Shown here in pieces: positions 13,586 through 22,069 of a stretch of 64,000 nucleotides of DNA (position 1 is its first letter; each line of letters begins with the position of its first letter). Made by a program: the position numbers and the translations under genes. The notes beneath the pieces were generated by a model. The model saw only the letters and a list, made by a program, of their open reading frames with translations. It did no database searches and had not been told where the DNA came from. Source of the DNA: Leisingera caerulea DSM 24564 (GTDB taxonomy: Bacteria; Pseudomonadota; Alphaproteobacteria; Rhodobacterales; Rhodobacteraceae); contig NZ_KI421514.1 in the NCBI RefSeq assembly GCF_000473325.1, forward strand, positions 4,340 through 68,339, in the 5' to 3' direction.

Positions 13586-13624
13586 GGCCGGGGGCACATC
13601 CCGAACCGCCCCCGGCCCCTTTTC
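13586..13624 (+). terminator. Hairpin with T run in the right operon
   Basis: GGCCGGGGGC and GCCCCCGGCC form a perfect 10-bp stem around a 12-nt loop, followed by CC and TTTT. It resembles an intrinsic (possibly partial) terminator after the second gene of the right operon. Genes downstream, including int, would then be expressed less or from other promoters. Confidence 0.6.
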
Positions 13625-13649
13625 AGAAACCGAACCCACCGGAGATACC

Positions 13650-13889
13650 ATGCAGGAACAAAGGGCAACATTACTGGCCGCAGCATCCGCTGCCAGCGCC
13701 GCGACCTCCGACATGATCGAGGCCGCGCGTGGTGATCACATCAGCGCCTTCGACGGTGTGGGATCAGGGGAAACGATTACCTCGCTGGCCGACGCCCTGC
13801 GCCTCCTGCTGGATGCGGCATCCGGCGAAACCGAGGAAGAAACGCAGCTCCACGGCGCAGTCGTGCGGTTCCTCGAGTCACAATCCTAA
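13650..13889 (+). CDS. Small acidic phage protein, 79 residues
   Basis: An Ala- and Ser-rich N-terminal helix (LLAAASAASAATSDMIEAA) is followed by an acidic helical C-terminus (ITSLADALRLLLDAASGETEEETQ). ATG with a GGAGA ribosome site about eight bases upstream. No known family or catalytic motif. Its acidity and size would fit a DNA-mimic or inhibitor-type protein, but that is speculation. Confidence 0.58.
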   Translation: MQEQRATLLAAASAASAATSDMIEAARGDHISAFDGVGSGETITSLADALRLLLDAASGETEEETQLHGAVVRFLESQS

Positions 13890-13975
13890 GTCCTAACCCT
13901 GTCAGATCCGCCGGGCGCGGCTAAATCTACCACTCACAAAACCGCACCGCGCCCGCCCTGCAGAAAGGCAAGCCA

Positions 13976-14251
13976 ATGCCCACGGAACAGAAAAAGCGCT
14001 TTGAAGATCTGCCGCCGTCGACGCAGGCAGGCATCCTCTGCAATGACCCGCGGTTTCAGACCTTCGCAGCCCAACGCTGCGGCTACCCGGACAAGCAGCT
14101 CACCCAAGGCGGCGCGGCTGAGTACGTCCGACAGGTCTGCAAGGTAACCAGCCGCTGCGAGTTGTTGCACGACCCGGCCGCCGCCGACCGCTTCCAGTCC
14201 CTGCGCACAGAATTCGACGCATGGACCGGCAAACTCGCAACGCCCCGCTGA
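13976..14251 (+). CDS. Unknown phage protein, 91 residues, four cysteines
   Basis: Begins MPTEQKKRFEDLPPSTQAGILC and has Cys residues near positions 22, 34, 55 and 61 without a CxxC pair, so a zinc site is possible but not obvious. GAAAGG lies upstream of the ATG. The DLPPSTQAGILCNDPRFQ beginning looks like a conserved phage small protein, but I cannot name it. It sits in the rightward run toward int. Confidence 0.6.
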   Translation: MPTEQKKRFEDLPPSTQAGILCNDPRFQTFAAQRCGYPDKQLTQGGAAEYVRQVCKVTSRCELLHDPAAADRFQSLRTEFDAWTGKLATPR

Positions 14252-14261
14252 GATTTCACCG

Positions 14262-14534
14262 ATGCTGACACCTGCAGAAATCACAAACCGTACAGTGCAA
14301 CTCGCTGCACAGGCCCGCCTGCTGGACGAAGAAAAACGCCCCGAAAAAACGGAGCCATTCGGCCTCAGAGCCATGTGGCTCCACTTTGCAAACGAACTGG
14401 AAATGCGGCGCCTGGCAAAGGTGCACAAGCGCATCGAACAGAAGAAACGCGCGCTGGCAGACCTCACTGAAGAACGCACCAAAATCATGAACCGCTGCAT
14501 CCGCCGGATGCGGCGCGCCCAAGGCAAGAACTGA
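14262..14534 (+). CDS. Unknown phage protein, basic and helical
   Basis: A 90-residue, Lys/Arg-rich protein with predicted long helices (LEMRRLAKVHKRIEQKKRALADLTEERTK) that could form a coiled coil, ending in a very basic tail RRMRRAQGKN. It lies 10 bp after the previous gene and 17 bp before the excisionase-like gene. A nucleic-acid-binding accessory role is plausible from charge only. Confidence 0.58.
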   Translation: MLTPAEITNRTVQLAAQARLLDEEKRPEKTEPFGLRAMWLHFANELEMRRLAKVHKRIEQKKRALADLTEERTKIMNRCIRRMRRAQGKN

Positions 14535-14551
14535 ACAAGGAGACGGATTCT

Positions 14552-14755
14552 GTGCCCGCAGCAAACCAAATCCTAGCGCGCGAAAGCACGGCAGCTAAGA
14601 TGCTGGATATGCCGCTCAGGGAATTCCGCGCCTTGGTGGCAGCCGGGAGCCTGCCCAAGCCGGTTAAGATTGGCGGCAAATTAGAACGCTGGTCCGTGAA
14701 ACAGCTTGAGGCAATCAGCTCAGGCGCCATGCTGAGTGAAGATTTCGAATGGTAA
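14552..14755 (+). CDS. Excisionase/AlpA-like DNA-binding protein
   Basis: A 67-residue protein with a GTG start and a GGAGA ribosome site. It has a MerR/AlpA-type winged helix: a first helix-turn-helix (ARESTAAKMLDMPLREFRALVAAGSLPKPVKI), then GGKLERWSVKQLEAI as the wing and helix. Proteins like this direct recombination toward excision or activate int. Its stop overlaps the integrase start (ATGGTAA), the classic xis-int coupling. A regulator of another promoter is an alternative. Confidence 0.82.
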   Translation: MPAANQILARESTAAKMLDMPLREFRALVAAGSLPKPVKIGGKLERWSVKQLEAISSGAMLSEDFEW

Positions 14756-15759
14756 AGAAGAACTCAAAACCTTACCTGGCCCGGATACCGCGCGGCGGAA
14801 AAGACTACTGGTATTTTCGCAAGGGCAAGACTCTGATCCGCCTTCCCGACGATCCCGACAGCGAGGAATTTGACCGGGAATACTGGGCCATCAGATCAGG
14901 CCAGCACAAGGCGACGGTAAAAACGACCTTTGAGGCACTGATCGCCAGCTACTACCAAACACCTCGGTTCAAGGGATTGAAGCCAAGCACCAAGGCGGAG
15001 TACCGCCGCACCCTTGAATTGCTCCGCGAAAAGAACGGCCCCAAAGACTTCACCAAACTGCGCCGCAAACACGTTATCGCTGCGCGGGACAAGTATGCAG
15101 ACCAGTGGCGCAAGGCGAATGCCATGGTCGAACAGCTTTCGATTCTGGCCCGTCACGCCATTGATCTGGAATGGATCACCGCCAACCCCGCCCAGGGCGT
15201 CGAAAAGCTGAAGGGCGGCAGCTATGAAGCCTGGCCGGAGCCAAAGCTGGCCGCATATGAGCGCTACTGCGAACAGCATGGGCTGAAGATTGAGCGCGCG
15301 ATTTATGAGCTGTGCATCGGCACCGGGCAGCGCATTGGTGATGTGGTAGCCATGGAATGGGCGCACTTCCAAGGCGGTTACATGGACGTTGTGCAGGAGA
15401 AAACCGGCGCCCGGCTTTCGATCTTCTGCCCGGAGCGCCTGCAGACCTTTCTGGAGCGCTTGCCGCGCAACGGAAAACACATCGTGTCAAAGAACCTGAC
15501 GCAACACATCAGCAAACGGCGCGCTCAGAGCCTTGTGGCCGAAGTCCGCAAGAAGATCGAGGCCGAGGGCTTTGTAATCCACGGCTGGCGCTACACCGCC
15601 GCCAAAGAGCTGGCAGAGGCAGGCTGCTCAGACACCGAAATCCAATCAGTGACCGGCCACAAATCGCTGGAAATGGTGAAGAAGTACCGCCAGCAAGCTA
15701 GGCAAAGGCAGCTCTCAAAGACAGCTCAGCTGCGCCGGAACAGAACAAATACAGAATAG
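14749..15759 (+). CDS. int: Tyrosine site-specific integrase
   Basis: A 336-residue lambda-family integrase. The catalytic domain (about 160-330) shows the first Arg in GTGQRIGDVVAMEW, the HGWR (His-x-x-Arg) box in VIHGWRYTAAKELAEAG, the later His in VTGHKSLEMV and the nucleophilic Tyr in KKYRQQA. The N-terminus carries an arm-binding-like part and a SAM-like core-binding domain (TFEALIASYY to AITANPAQG). It lies between xis and tRNA-Leu, with paired GTGTAAAAC repeats just downstream that may be its arm sites. It should integrate the phage at the tRNA 3' end. Confidence 0.95.
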   Translation: MVKKNSKPYLARIPRGGKDYWYFRKGKTLIRLPDDPDSEEFDREYWAIRSGQHKATVKTTFEALIASYYQTPRFKGLKPSTKAEYRRTLELLREKNGPKDFTKLRRKHVIAARDKYADQWRKANAMVEQLSILARHAIDLEWITANPAQGVEKLKGGSYEAWPEPKLAAYERYCEQHGLKIERAIYELCIGTGQRIGDVVAMEWAHFQGGYMDVVQEKTGARLSIFCPERLQTFLERLPRNGKHIVSKNLTQHISKRRAQSLVAEVRKKIEAEGFVIHGWRYTAAKELAEAGCSDTEIQSVTGHKSLEMVKKYRQQARQRQLSKTAQLRRNRTNTE

Positions 15760-15767
15760 GAACAGAT

Positions 15768-15802
15768 TCCAGAGTGTAAAACAAAGTGTAAAACACTCTG
15801 GA
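15768..15802. repeat. Inverted repeat with internal direct repeats, candidate attP arm region
   Basis: TCCAGAGTGT and ACACTCTGGA are perfect 10-bp arms, and GTGTAAAAC occurs twice in direct orientation 12 bp apart inside (15774 and 15786). There is no T run, so it is not a typical terminator. The place between int and the tRNA target, in the prophage half-att, fits integrase or Xis arm-type sites. Confidence 0.5.
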
Positions 15803-15855
15803 TCATGGGCGAGGCGCCACCTCACATCAAAGAGAATTTTCGTTTAAAATCATTG

Positions 15856-15940
15856 TGGTGCGGGTGAAGGGACTTGAACCCCCACGCCTTGCGGCGCCAG
15901 AACCTAAATCTGGTGCGTCTACCAATTCCGCCACACCCGC
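15856..15940 (-). tRNA. tRNA-Leu (anticodon UAG), prophage attachment gene
   Basis: On the minus strand the gene reads GCGGGTGTGGCGGAATTGG and so on, with a 7-bp acceptor stem closed by CACCCGC, discriminator A and encoded CCA. The anticodon arm is CCAGA-TTTAGGT-TCTGG, giving anticodon UAG, and the long class II variable arm (GCGCCGCAAGGCGT) identifies leucine. The T-loop GGTTCAAGTCC is normal. The 3' end points at the integrase, so the prophage has integrated into the 3' part of this gene and restored it. The att core is expected between about 15,856 and 15,890. Confidence 0.97.
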
Positions 15941-16161
15941 ACGAACCGCGAGGCACCCGGCCTTGCGTGCCGCGCTCAATAGCAAAGCTTCGCAGCGGAT
16001 GCGAGCGGAAAACGCGGCCGGGCCCTCCCAGTGCAGACCGGCAACAAACCGTCCGCATAATTGCAACAATGAGCGGAATTTTGCCAGAGAAGACTGGGCC
16101 TGGAATCCGGTTGTGCCGTAGATTGGTAAAAAAGTCTGAGGCAGACAGAGCGAGCAACAAT

Positions 16162-16689
16162 ATGAAACCGTTTGGAAATGCGGCCCTGCGCGCGCAAATC
16201 GCGATGCGCGGGCAGGCACAGCCCCGGCGGCTGTTTCAAGGCAGCCAGAACATCAGCCTGCTGCGCGGCACCACCGTGCTGACCCGTGAGGGCGAACGTC
16301 CGGCAGAGGACATCAAATCCGGCGACAGCCTGATCACCCGCACCCAGGGCATGGCCCAGGTCGAGGCGGTGCGGACCCGCCGCGCCATGCTGCAAGCGGT
16401 GAGCATTGCGGCCGGTTCGCTGGGCGACACCCGCGCGGACGGCGATCTGATTGTGCCCTGGGACCAGCGCATTCTGGTGCGCGACTGGCGTGCCAAGGCA
16501 ATGTTCGGCCAGCCGCAGGCGGTGGTGCCGGCCTATGAGCTGGTGGACGGCGAGTTCATCCGCGACCTCGGCCTGCAGATGATGGATCTGGCAGTGCTGG
16601 AGTTTTCCCGCCCGCATGTGATCTATGCAGGCGGGCTGGAACTGTCCGCCGCCGCTGCGCCGCAAGAGGATCTGCGCCCGGCGGCCTGA
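16162..16689 (+). CDS. Hint-domain protein (Hedgehog/intein-like, Rhodobacteraceae type)
   Basis: A 175-residue protein with a Hint_2-type domain (about 30-165): LLRGTTVLTREGERPAEDIKSGDSLITR, then VPWDQRILVRDW where inteins have the HNF-like block, and a C-terminal VELVDGEFI/ALEFSRPHVIYAGG segment. The nucleophile position before the GT is Leu-Leu-Arg rather than Cys or Ser, so autocatalytic cleavage is unlikely at this site. Long N-terminal extensions in the same frame overlap the tRNA and were rejected; this ATG has GAGCGAG upstream. The role of such short Hint proteins is not known. It is the first chromosomal gene after the attachment site. Confidence 0.82.
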   Translation: MKPFGNAALRAQIAMRGQAQPRRLFQGSQNISLLRGTTVLTREGERPAEDIKSGDSLITRTQGMAQVEAVRTRRAMLQAVSIAAGSLGDTRADGDLIVPWDQRILVRDWRAKAMFGQPQAVVPAYELVDGEFIRDLGLQMMDLAVLEFSRPHVIYAGGLELSAAAAPQEDLRPAA

Positions 16690-16692
16690 CCT

Positions 16693-18324
16693 TTAAAGGC
16701 CCAGTTTGCGGAACACCGCGGGGATCTGTTCCGGCAGATCCTCGGCAATCAGGCCGGGGCCGAATTCCAGCGCGCATTCCACATGGATATAGGCAGCGGT
16801 TTCCGCCGCCTGCATCGGGGCGAACCCGCGCGCCATCAACCCGGTGATGAAGCCTGCCAGCACGTCGCCCGACCCCGCGGTTGCCAGCCAGGGAGCGGAG
16901 CGTTCGTAATGGGCTGAGTTGACAGAGCAGCGCCCGTCCGGCGCGGCGATCACCGTATCCGGCCCCTTGAACAGCACCACGCAACCTGCGCGTTTGGCGG
17001 CCTCACGGGTAGCGTCGACCTTGGAATAGGCGGGGCCGGTGGTTGCCGGTGCTTTAAGCTTCTCCGCCAAGTCCGGAAACAGCCTGGCAAACTCACCGCC
17101 ATGCGGGGTGATCACGCAGTTTTCGTGCAGGGCCTCAAACAGCGCCTCGGGCTTCAGCTCAAACCTTGTGAGCGCATCGGCATCCAGAACGGTTGGCCGC
17201 TTTTCCTTCAGCGCCGCAAAAACCATCGCCTGCGTGTCCGCCCCGCGCCCCATGCCCGGCCCAAGGCAGAGAGCACTGAGGCGGTCGTCTTCCAACAGTT
17301 CCGCCAGCCCATGCGCCCCGTCGATCTGACGCAGCATGATGGCGGTCAGGTTGGCGGCATTTTCAAACATCGCCGAGCGCGGTGAGCCGACAGTGACCAG
17401 CCCTGCCCCGATCCGCAGCGCGCCCCGGGCAGCCAGCCGGGCCGCTCCGGTTTTGCCATGACCGCCGGAGAGGACGAGGGCGTGGCCGTGGGCGTATTTG
17501 TGGCCTGAAAATTTCGCACTCAGTTTACCCTTCGTGTCGTCAATCAACTCGACACCCCCCTTGGGGTAAACAGGGGGTAGACCGATCGACACAACTTTGA
17601 GCTTTCCACAGCCTCCCGCTCCTCCATAGTTCCTGCAATTCTGGCTCATATGATGGCCAATTTTGGCGCTATGGAAGGTGACGGTAAGATGGGTCGGGAG
17701 CGCTCCAAAGTCTCGCCCGCTATCGCTGCAAATTCCGCTGGGGAAATCAATTGCTACGAAACGGTCTTCGTTCGGCTCGTGGGCATCCGTAATTAGAGGA
17801 GACGGCATAAAGCCATTCCATGCTTCATTTGTGTCATCTGGCATTTCCCGGGTCAGCCCCGTTCCGAACAAGGCGTCTATCACGAGAAACTGGCTTTCTT
17901 CATCCCCTTCGTAGAAATCACGGATACCGCGATCATCCCACTCATTGACACGGCCTAACTCCTGCCACCGCTCATAGTTCACCTTCGCATCCGGCGGCAG
18001 CTTCTCAGCATCGCCGTAAAGAAACACCTCCACCTCCCAGCCGCGCTCCTTCAAGAGCCGCGCCACCACAAACCCGTCGCCGCCGTTGTTGCCCGGCCCG
18101 CACAGGACAACTGCACGGCGCAGCTTTTCATCTTTCCCCAAATACTCCGGGGAGCGCGAGGGGCTGGCCCCTCGCTCTTCTGCCAGTTCCGGCCACTCCT
18201 CGAAGATGGCCTCGACCACCCCCTGCCCGGCCCGCTCCATCAGTTCCAGCCCGGTCACCTCGCCGGACGCGATGGCGGCCTGCTCAATCGCCCGCATCTG
18301 GGCTGCGGTCAGCAGTTCGGTCAT
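16693..18324 (-). CDS. nnr: Bifunctional NAD(P)HX epimerase/dehydratase
   Basis: A 543-residue metabolite-repair enzyme. Residues about 1-240 are the YjeF-N epimerase (QMRAIEQAAI, VVLCGPGNNGGDGFVVARLL, VIDALFGTGL) and about 255-540 the ADP-dependent dehydratase (LSGGHGKTGAARLAARGALRIGAGLVTV, LGPGMGRG, VLDADAL, VITPHGGEFARL, GSGDVLAGFITGLM). Together they restore hydrated NADH and NADPH. Two oddities: an in-frame hairpin repeat encodes an extra loop (about residues 50-68) in the epimerase, and the 17.5-17.95 kb part is visibly less GC-rich than both ends, with unusual segments such as DFYEGDEESQF. This suggests recombination within the gene. Catalytic motifs remain intact. Confidence 0.93.
   Translation of the reverse strand: MTELLTAAQMRAIEQAAIASGEVTGLELMERAGQGVVEAIFEEWPELAEERGASPSRSPEYLGKDEKLRRAVVLCGPGNNGGDGFVVARLLKERGWEVEVFLYGDAEKLPPDAKVNYERWQELGRVNEWDDRGIRDFYEGDEESQFLVIDALFGTGLTREMPDDTNEAWNGFMPSPLITDAHEPNEDRFVAIDFPSGICSDSGRDFGALPTHLTVTFHSAKIGHHMSQNCRNYGGAGGCGKLKVVSIGLPPVYPKGGVELIDDTKGKLSAKFSGHKYAHGHALVLSGGHGKTGAARLAARGALRIGAGLVTVGSPRSAMFENAANLTAIMLRQIDGAHGLAELLEDDRLSALCLGPGMGRGADTQAMVFAALKEKRPTVLDADALTRFELKPEALFEALHENCVITPHGGEFARLFPDLAEKLKAPATTGPAYSKVDATREAAKRAGCVVLFKGPDTVIAAPDGRCSVNSAHYERSAPWLATAGSGDVLAGFITGLMARGFAPMQAAETAAYIHVECALEFGPGLIAEDLPEQIPAVFRKLGL
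18128..18180. repeat. Palindromic repeat inserted in frame within nnr
   Basis: GCGAGGGGC and GCCCCTCGC form a 9-bp perfect stem with a two-base centre (18156-18175), flanked by CTCCGGGGAG and a CTTTCCCCAAATA tract. From memory, similar segments occur between genes in Roseobacter genomes, so this looks like a dispersed palindromic element. Here it lies inside a reading frame, preserving it and adding residues including GASPSRSPEYLGKD to the protein. Confidence 0.6.
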
Positions 18325-18383
18325 GTTTTGCCCTTCCCCGATTCAATTCTGCGCAATTTGCAGGCGCAGTGCTTAATTTTTAG

Positions 18384-18833
<450 letters not shown>

Positions 18834-18878
18834 GACACCAACGAAAATCCTTACATCTCTACAAAAAGGACCGAGGGA

Positions 18879-20285
18879 ATGAGCGTAGACGCAGTTCTCA
18901 AGACACTCAAGGACGAGGACGTCGCCTATGTCGACATCCGTTTCACCGATGTGCGCGGCAAGCTGCAGCACGTGACCGTGGACGTGGACCTGGTCGACGA
19001 AGACTTCCTGGAAGAAGGCTTCATGTTCGACGGCTCCTCGATCGCCGGCTGGAAGTCGATCGAAAACTCCGACATGAAACTGGTTGCAGACACCGAGTCC
19101 GCCTACATCGACCCGTTCTACGCGGAAAAGACCCTGTGCCTGCACTGCTCCATCGTTGAGCCCGACACCGGCGAAGCCTATGAGCGCGACCCGCGCGGCA
19201 CCGCCCAGAAGGCGGAAGCTTACCTCAAGTCCTCCGGCATCGGCGACGTGGCCTATATGGGCCCGGAAGCGGAATTCTTCCTGTTCGACGACGTGCGTTA
19301 CTCCAACACCATCAACAAGGTGTCCTATGAGGTTGACGCAACCGACGGCTCCTGGAACACCGACGCTGAGTTCGAGATGGGCAACATGGGCCACCGCCCG
19401 GGCCTGAAGGGCGGCTACTTCCCGGTCAACCCGACCGACGAAGCGCAGGACCTGCGCTCCGAAATGCTCTCGACCATGAAGCGCCTGGGCATGAAGGTCG
19501 ACAAGCACCACCACGAAGTGGCGTCCTGCCAGCACGAGCTGGGCCTGATCTTCGACAGCCTGACCAAACAGGCCGACGAGCTGCAGAAGTACAAATACGT
19601 GATCCACAACGTGGCGCACGCATACGGCAAGTCGGCAACCTTCATGCCGAAGCCGATCTATGGCGACAACGGCTCCGGCATGCACGTCAACATGTCGATC
19701 TGGAAAGACGGCAAGCCGCTGTTTGCAGGCGACAAATACGCGGACCTGTCGCAGGAAGCGCTGTACTTCATCGGCGGCATCCTGAAGCATTCCAAGACCC
19801 TGAATGCCTTCACCAACCCGTCCACCAACTCCTACAAGCGCCTGATCCCGGGCTTTGAGGCTCCGGTTCTGCGCGCCTACTCCGCCCGCAACCGCTCCGG
19901 CTGTGTGCGTATTCCGTGGACCGAAAGCCCGAAAGCCAAGCGCGTCGAGGCCCGCTTCCCCGATCCGGCGGCAAACCCCTATCTGTGCTTTGCCGCGCTG
20001 CTGATGGCCGGCCTGGACGGCATCCGCAACAAGATCGATCCGGGCGAAGCCATGGACAAGAACCTGTACGATCTGCCGGCCGAAGAGCTGGAAGGCATCC
20101 CGACCGTCTGCGGCTCGCTGCGCGAAGCCATCGACGCGCTGGCGGCCGACCACGACTTCCTGCTGCAGGGCGATGTGTTCACCAAGGACCAGATCGACGG
20201 CTACATCGAGCTGAAGATGGAAGAGGTCCACAAGTTCGAGCACACGCCGCACCCGGTTGAGTTCGGCATGTACTACAGCTGCTGA
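18879..20285 (+). CDS. glnA: Glutamine synthetase type I
   Basis: A 468-residue GSI-beta enzyme joining ammonia to glutamate with ATP. Visible motifs are [11 protein letters not shown], the metal-binding [20 protein letters not shown], the [17 protein letters not shown] loop, [25 protein letters not shown] and the adenylylation site Tyr397 in NLYDLP. It is the downstream partner of PII in the same operon, and the Tyr397 site implies control by GlnE adenylyltransferase. GAGGGA precedes the ATG. A strong terminator follows within 20 bp. Confidence 0.98.
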   Translation: MSVDAVLKTLKDEDVAYVDIRFTDVRGKLQHVTVDVDLVDEDFLEEGFMFDGSSIAGWKSIENSDMKLVADTESAYIDPFYAEKTLCLHCSIVEPDTGEAYERDPRGTAQKAEAYLKSSGIGDVAYMGPEAEFFLFDDVRYSNTINKVSYEVDATDGSWNTDAEFEMGNMGHRPGLKGGYFPVNPTDEAQDLRSEMLSTMKRLGMKVDKHHHEVASCQHELGLIFDSLTKQADELQKYKYVIHNVAHAYGKSATFMPKPIYGDNGSGMHVNMSIWKDGKPLFAGDKYADLSQEALYFIGGILKHSKTLNAFTNPSTNSYKRLIPGFEAPVLRAYSARNRSGCVRIPWTESPKAKRVEARFPDPAANPYLCFAALLMAGLDGIRNKIDPGEAMDKNLYDLPAEELEGIPTVCGSLREAIDALAADHDFLLQGDVFTKDQIDGYIELKMEEVHKFEHTPHPVEFGMYYSC

Positions 20286-20302
20286 TAGCAGGACATCCAA
20301 AG

Positions 20303-20329
20303 GAAAAGGCGCCGTTCGCGGCGCCTTTT
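20303..20329 (+). terminator. Terminator of glnBA
   Basis: AAAAGGCGCCG and CGGCGCCTTTT form a perfect 11-bp stem with a TTCG tetraloop, continuing into T5. Symmetric A and T tracts make it usable in both directions, so it may also serve the convergent chemoreceptor gene. Confidence 0.95.
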
Positions 20330-20365
20330 TCTGTTTGTGCCAGCAGGCAGGCGCCGATCGTTGCG

Positions 20366-21841
20366 TCAGCCGGCCAGACGCAGGCTGCCGCCGCTGTCCC
20401 CGCTGCCTGCGGCGGCTGGGGCGGCTGTGTGGCCAACATTGAAAGATTTGACCAGATCGGCCAGCGCCTGCGAATCCTGGCGCATGGTCACCGTCGCCGC
20501 CGTCGTCTGCTCGACCATTGCCGCGTTCTGCTGCGTGACCCCGTCCAGATGCGAAACGCCGGTGTTGATCTCGGTCAGCCCGGTGGTCTGCTCGCCGGCA
20601 GAGGCAGAGACCGACGCCGACAGTTCAGACACCCGGTTCACATCGGACACAATCCGGGTCAGCACCTCGCCTGCGCGGTCCACCAGCGAAACACCCTCGT
20701 CCACATGGCCTGAACTGATGTTGATCAGCTCTTTGATTTCCTTGGCGGACACGGCGGCCCGCTGGGCCAGGCCGCGCACCTCGGAGGCGACAACCGCAAA
20801 ACCGCGCCCGGCCTCTCCGGCGCGGGCGGCCTCGACCCCGGCGTTCAGCGCCAGCAGGTTGGTCTGGAAGGAGATATCGTCAATCACGCCGATGATCTGG
20901 GAAATCCGGTCAGAGGAGTCGGCGATCTCCTTCATCTTGCTGACGGCGTCAGTCACCACTGCAAAGCCGTCTTCGGCGCAGGCTTGCGCTGTTGCGGCCA
21001 CGGTGCTGGTTTCCTTGGTCGCCTCTGCCGACGACCGCATGCTTGAGGTTATTTCCTCAACCGCCGCTGCCGTCTCCTCCAGGGTTGCCGCCTGGGTTTC
21101 AGTGCGCTGCGACAGATCCTGGGCCGCGTCGGAAATTTCACTGGCAGTGCTGTTCAGGCCGTCGGCGGAGTCCTGAATACTGCCGATCACGCCGGCCAGG
21201 CTGCCCATAAGCCGGTTGAACGTCACGCGCACCTGGTCATAGCGCTCCGGGTAATCGCTTTCGCCGGGGGCTGGGATTGTCTGGGAGAGATCGCGGGCTT
21301 CCATCCGCTCGATCCCGGCGGTGATATAGTCAAAGGCAGTGTCCTGTTCCGCGCGCTGCGCCGCAAAATAAGCGTCAATGACAAAATAGGTGTCCAGCGC
21401 AAACACCCGGTTCAGCGCCCCCAGCAGGGCAAAAAGTTTGCGCCGCCCGCCCGGGGTTACCGCGGCTCCGAACTTTTCGCCGAGAACCTGCTGAATGTGG
21501 GAGGTCGCCCGTGAATAGGCCGACAAGTAAAGCTCGAACGGGAGCTGGATCTTGAAGTGGACGGCGCCGACGCGCTCCGCGGAGGCGAAATACTCTTCCG
21601 GGAAATCGCCTCTCAGCAGCAGTTCCCAATGCCGTTTCTGCGCCGTTCTGGCGTGGGTTAGGATTTCCTCATTGGGAAAGAACGTGCTTGCTTCGCGGTC
21701 CGATTGGGCAAAGGCGTAGAACTTGTCGAGGATCAGATCGAAGTGAGGCACCAGAAGTGCACTTGCGCGTGTCAGGTCTTTCTGATGCTCTCCATCAAGC
21801 GCAAATTTCGAGATGATGCGCTGGTTATCAGTATTACTCAT
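20366..21841 (-). CDS. Globin-coupled chemoreceptor (HemAT-like)
   Basis: A 491-residue soluble methyl-accepting chemotaxis protein. Residues 1-165 are a protoglobin domain with likely proximal haem ligand His95 in [11 protein letters not shown] and aromatic FYAFAQSD and TFFPNEE segments; there is no transmembrane helix. After a HAMP-like linker comes the signalling domain, whose tip [37 protein letters not shown] is canonical for CheA/CheW contact. It should sense oxygen (or another gas) and drive aerotaxis. The tail is Ala/Gly-rich without a CheR-tethering pentapeptide. Confidence 0.93.
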   Translation of the reverse strand: MSNTDNQRIISKFALDGEHQKDLTRASALLVPHFDLILDKFYAFAQSDREASTFFPNEEILTHARTAQKRHWELLLRGDFPEEYFASAERVGAVHFKIQLPFELYLSAYSRATSHIQQVLGEKFGAAVTPGGRRKLFALLGALNRVFALDTYFVIDAYFAAQRAEQDTAFDYITAGIERMEARDLSQTIPAPGESDYPERYDQVRVTFNRLMGSLAGVIGSIQDSADGLNSTASEISDAAQDLSQRTETQAATLEETAAAVEEITSSMRSSAEATKETSTVAATAQACAEDGFAVVTDAVSKMKEIADSSDRISQIIGVIDDISFQTNLLALNAGVEAARAGEAGRGFAVVASEVRGLAQRAAVSAKEIKELINISSGHVDEGVSLVDRAGEVLTRIVSDVNRVSELSASVSASAGEQTTGLTEINTGVSHLDGVTQQNAAMVEQTTAATVTMRQDSQALADLVKSFNVGHTAAPAAAGSGDSGGSLRLAG

Positions 21842-22069
21842 CTTCCAAACTCCAAAGATCCTGCTCTGGGCAGCAGGTTAGAAAAGTGTGATATTCAGGA
21901 ATTAATATACTTTTACGGCCGCTTTACTGTTGATATTTGAGGCACTTGCACCTCCTGCGGCAATCTGTGCAGTGGCGCATTCACAACCATTGATTCCGGG
22001 TGATTCGCCTTGATCGGAGCCCGCAGTTGCTGTAGCCGGGGCGGCTCCGCTTGGTCTGAGGAGCGCATT

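Larger units (their letters stand above)
1..15858. mobile_element. Lambda-like prophage, right part (integrase end)
   Basis: A contiguous block of phage genes: lambda-type head and packaging genes (D, C/Nu3, B, W, A, Nu1 equivalents), early genes, a divergent HTH repressor/Cro pair, excisionase-like and tyrosine integrase genes, ending against the 3' end of a tRNA-Leu gene. Structural genes run leftward and the major capsid gene is cut by the window edge, so tail, lysis and the other attachment site lie outside. All identifiable head genes are full length with tight overlaps, which suggests an intact, possibly inducible element. The right boundary is inferred from the integrase-tRNA arrangement, because the matching att core cannot be seen here. 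Gene order equals lambda's, read leftward: terminase small, large, W, portal, protease, D, capsid. Confidence 0.93.

Noticed and set aside
15768..15802. Intrinsic terminator after the integrase
   Set aside because: Good stem but no T run on either side; integrase-site function fits better.
15874..16161. N-terminal extension of the Hint protein over the tRNA
   Set aside because: It would be translated through the tRNA-Leu gene and the extra residues are low-complexity.
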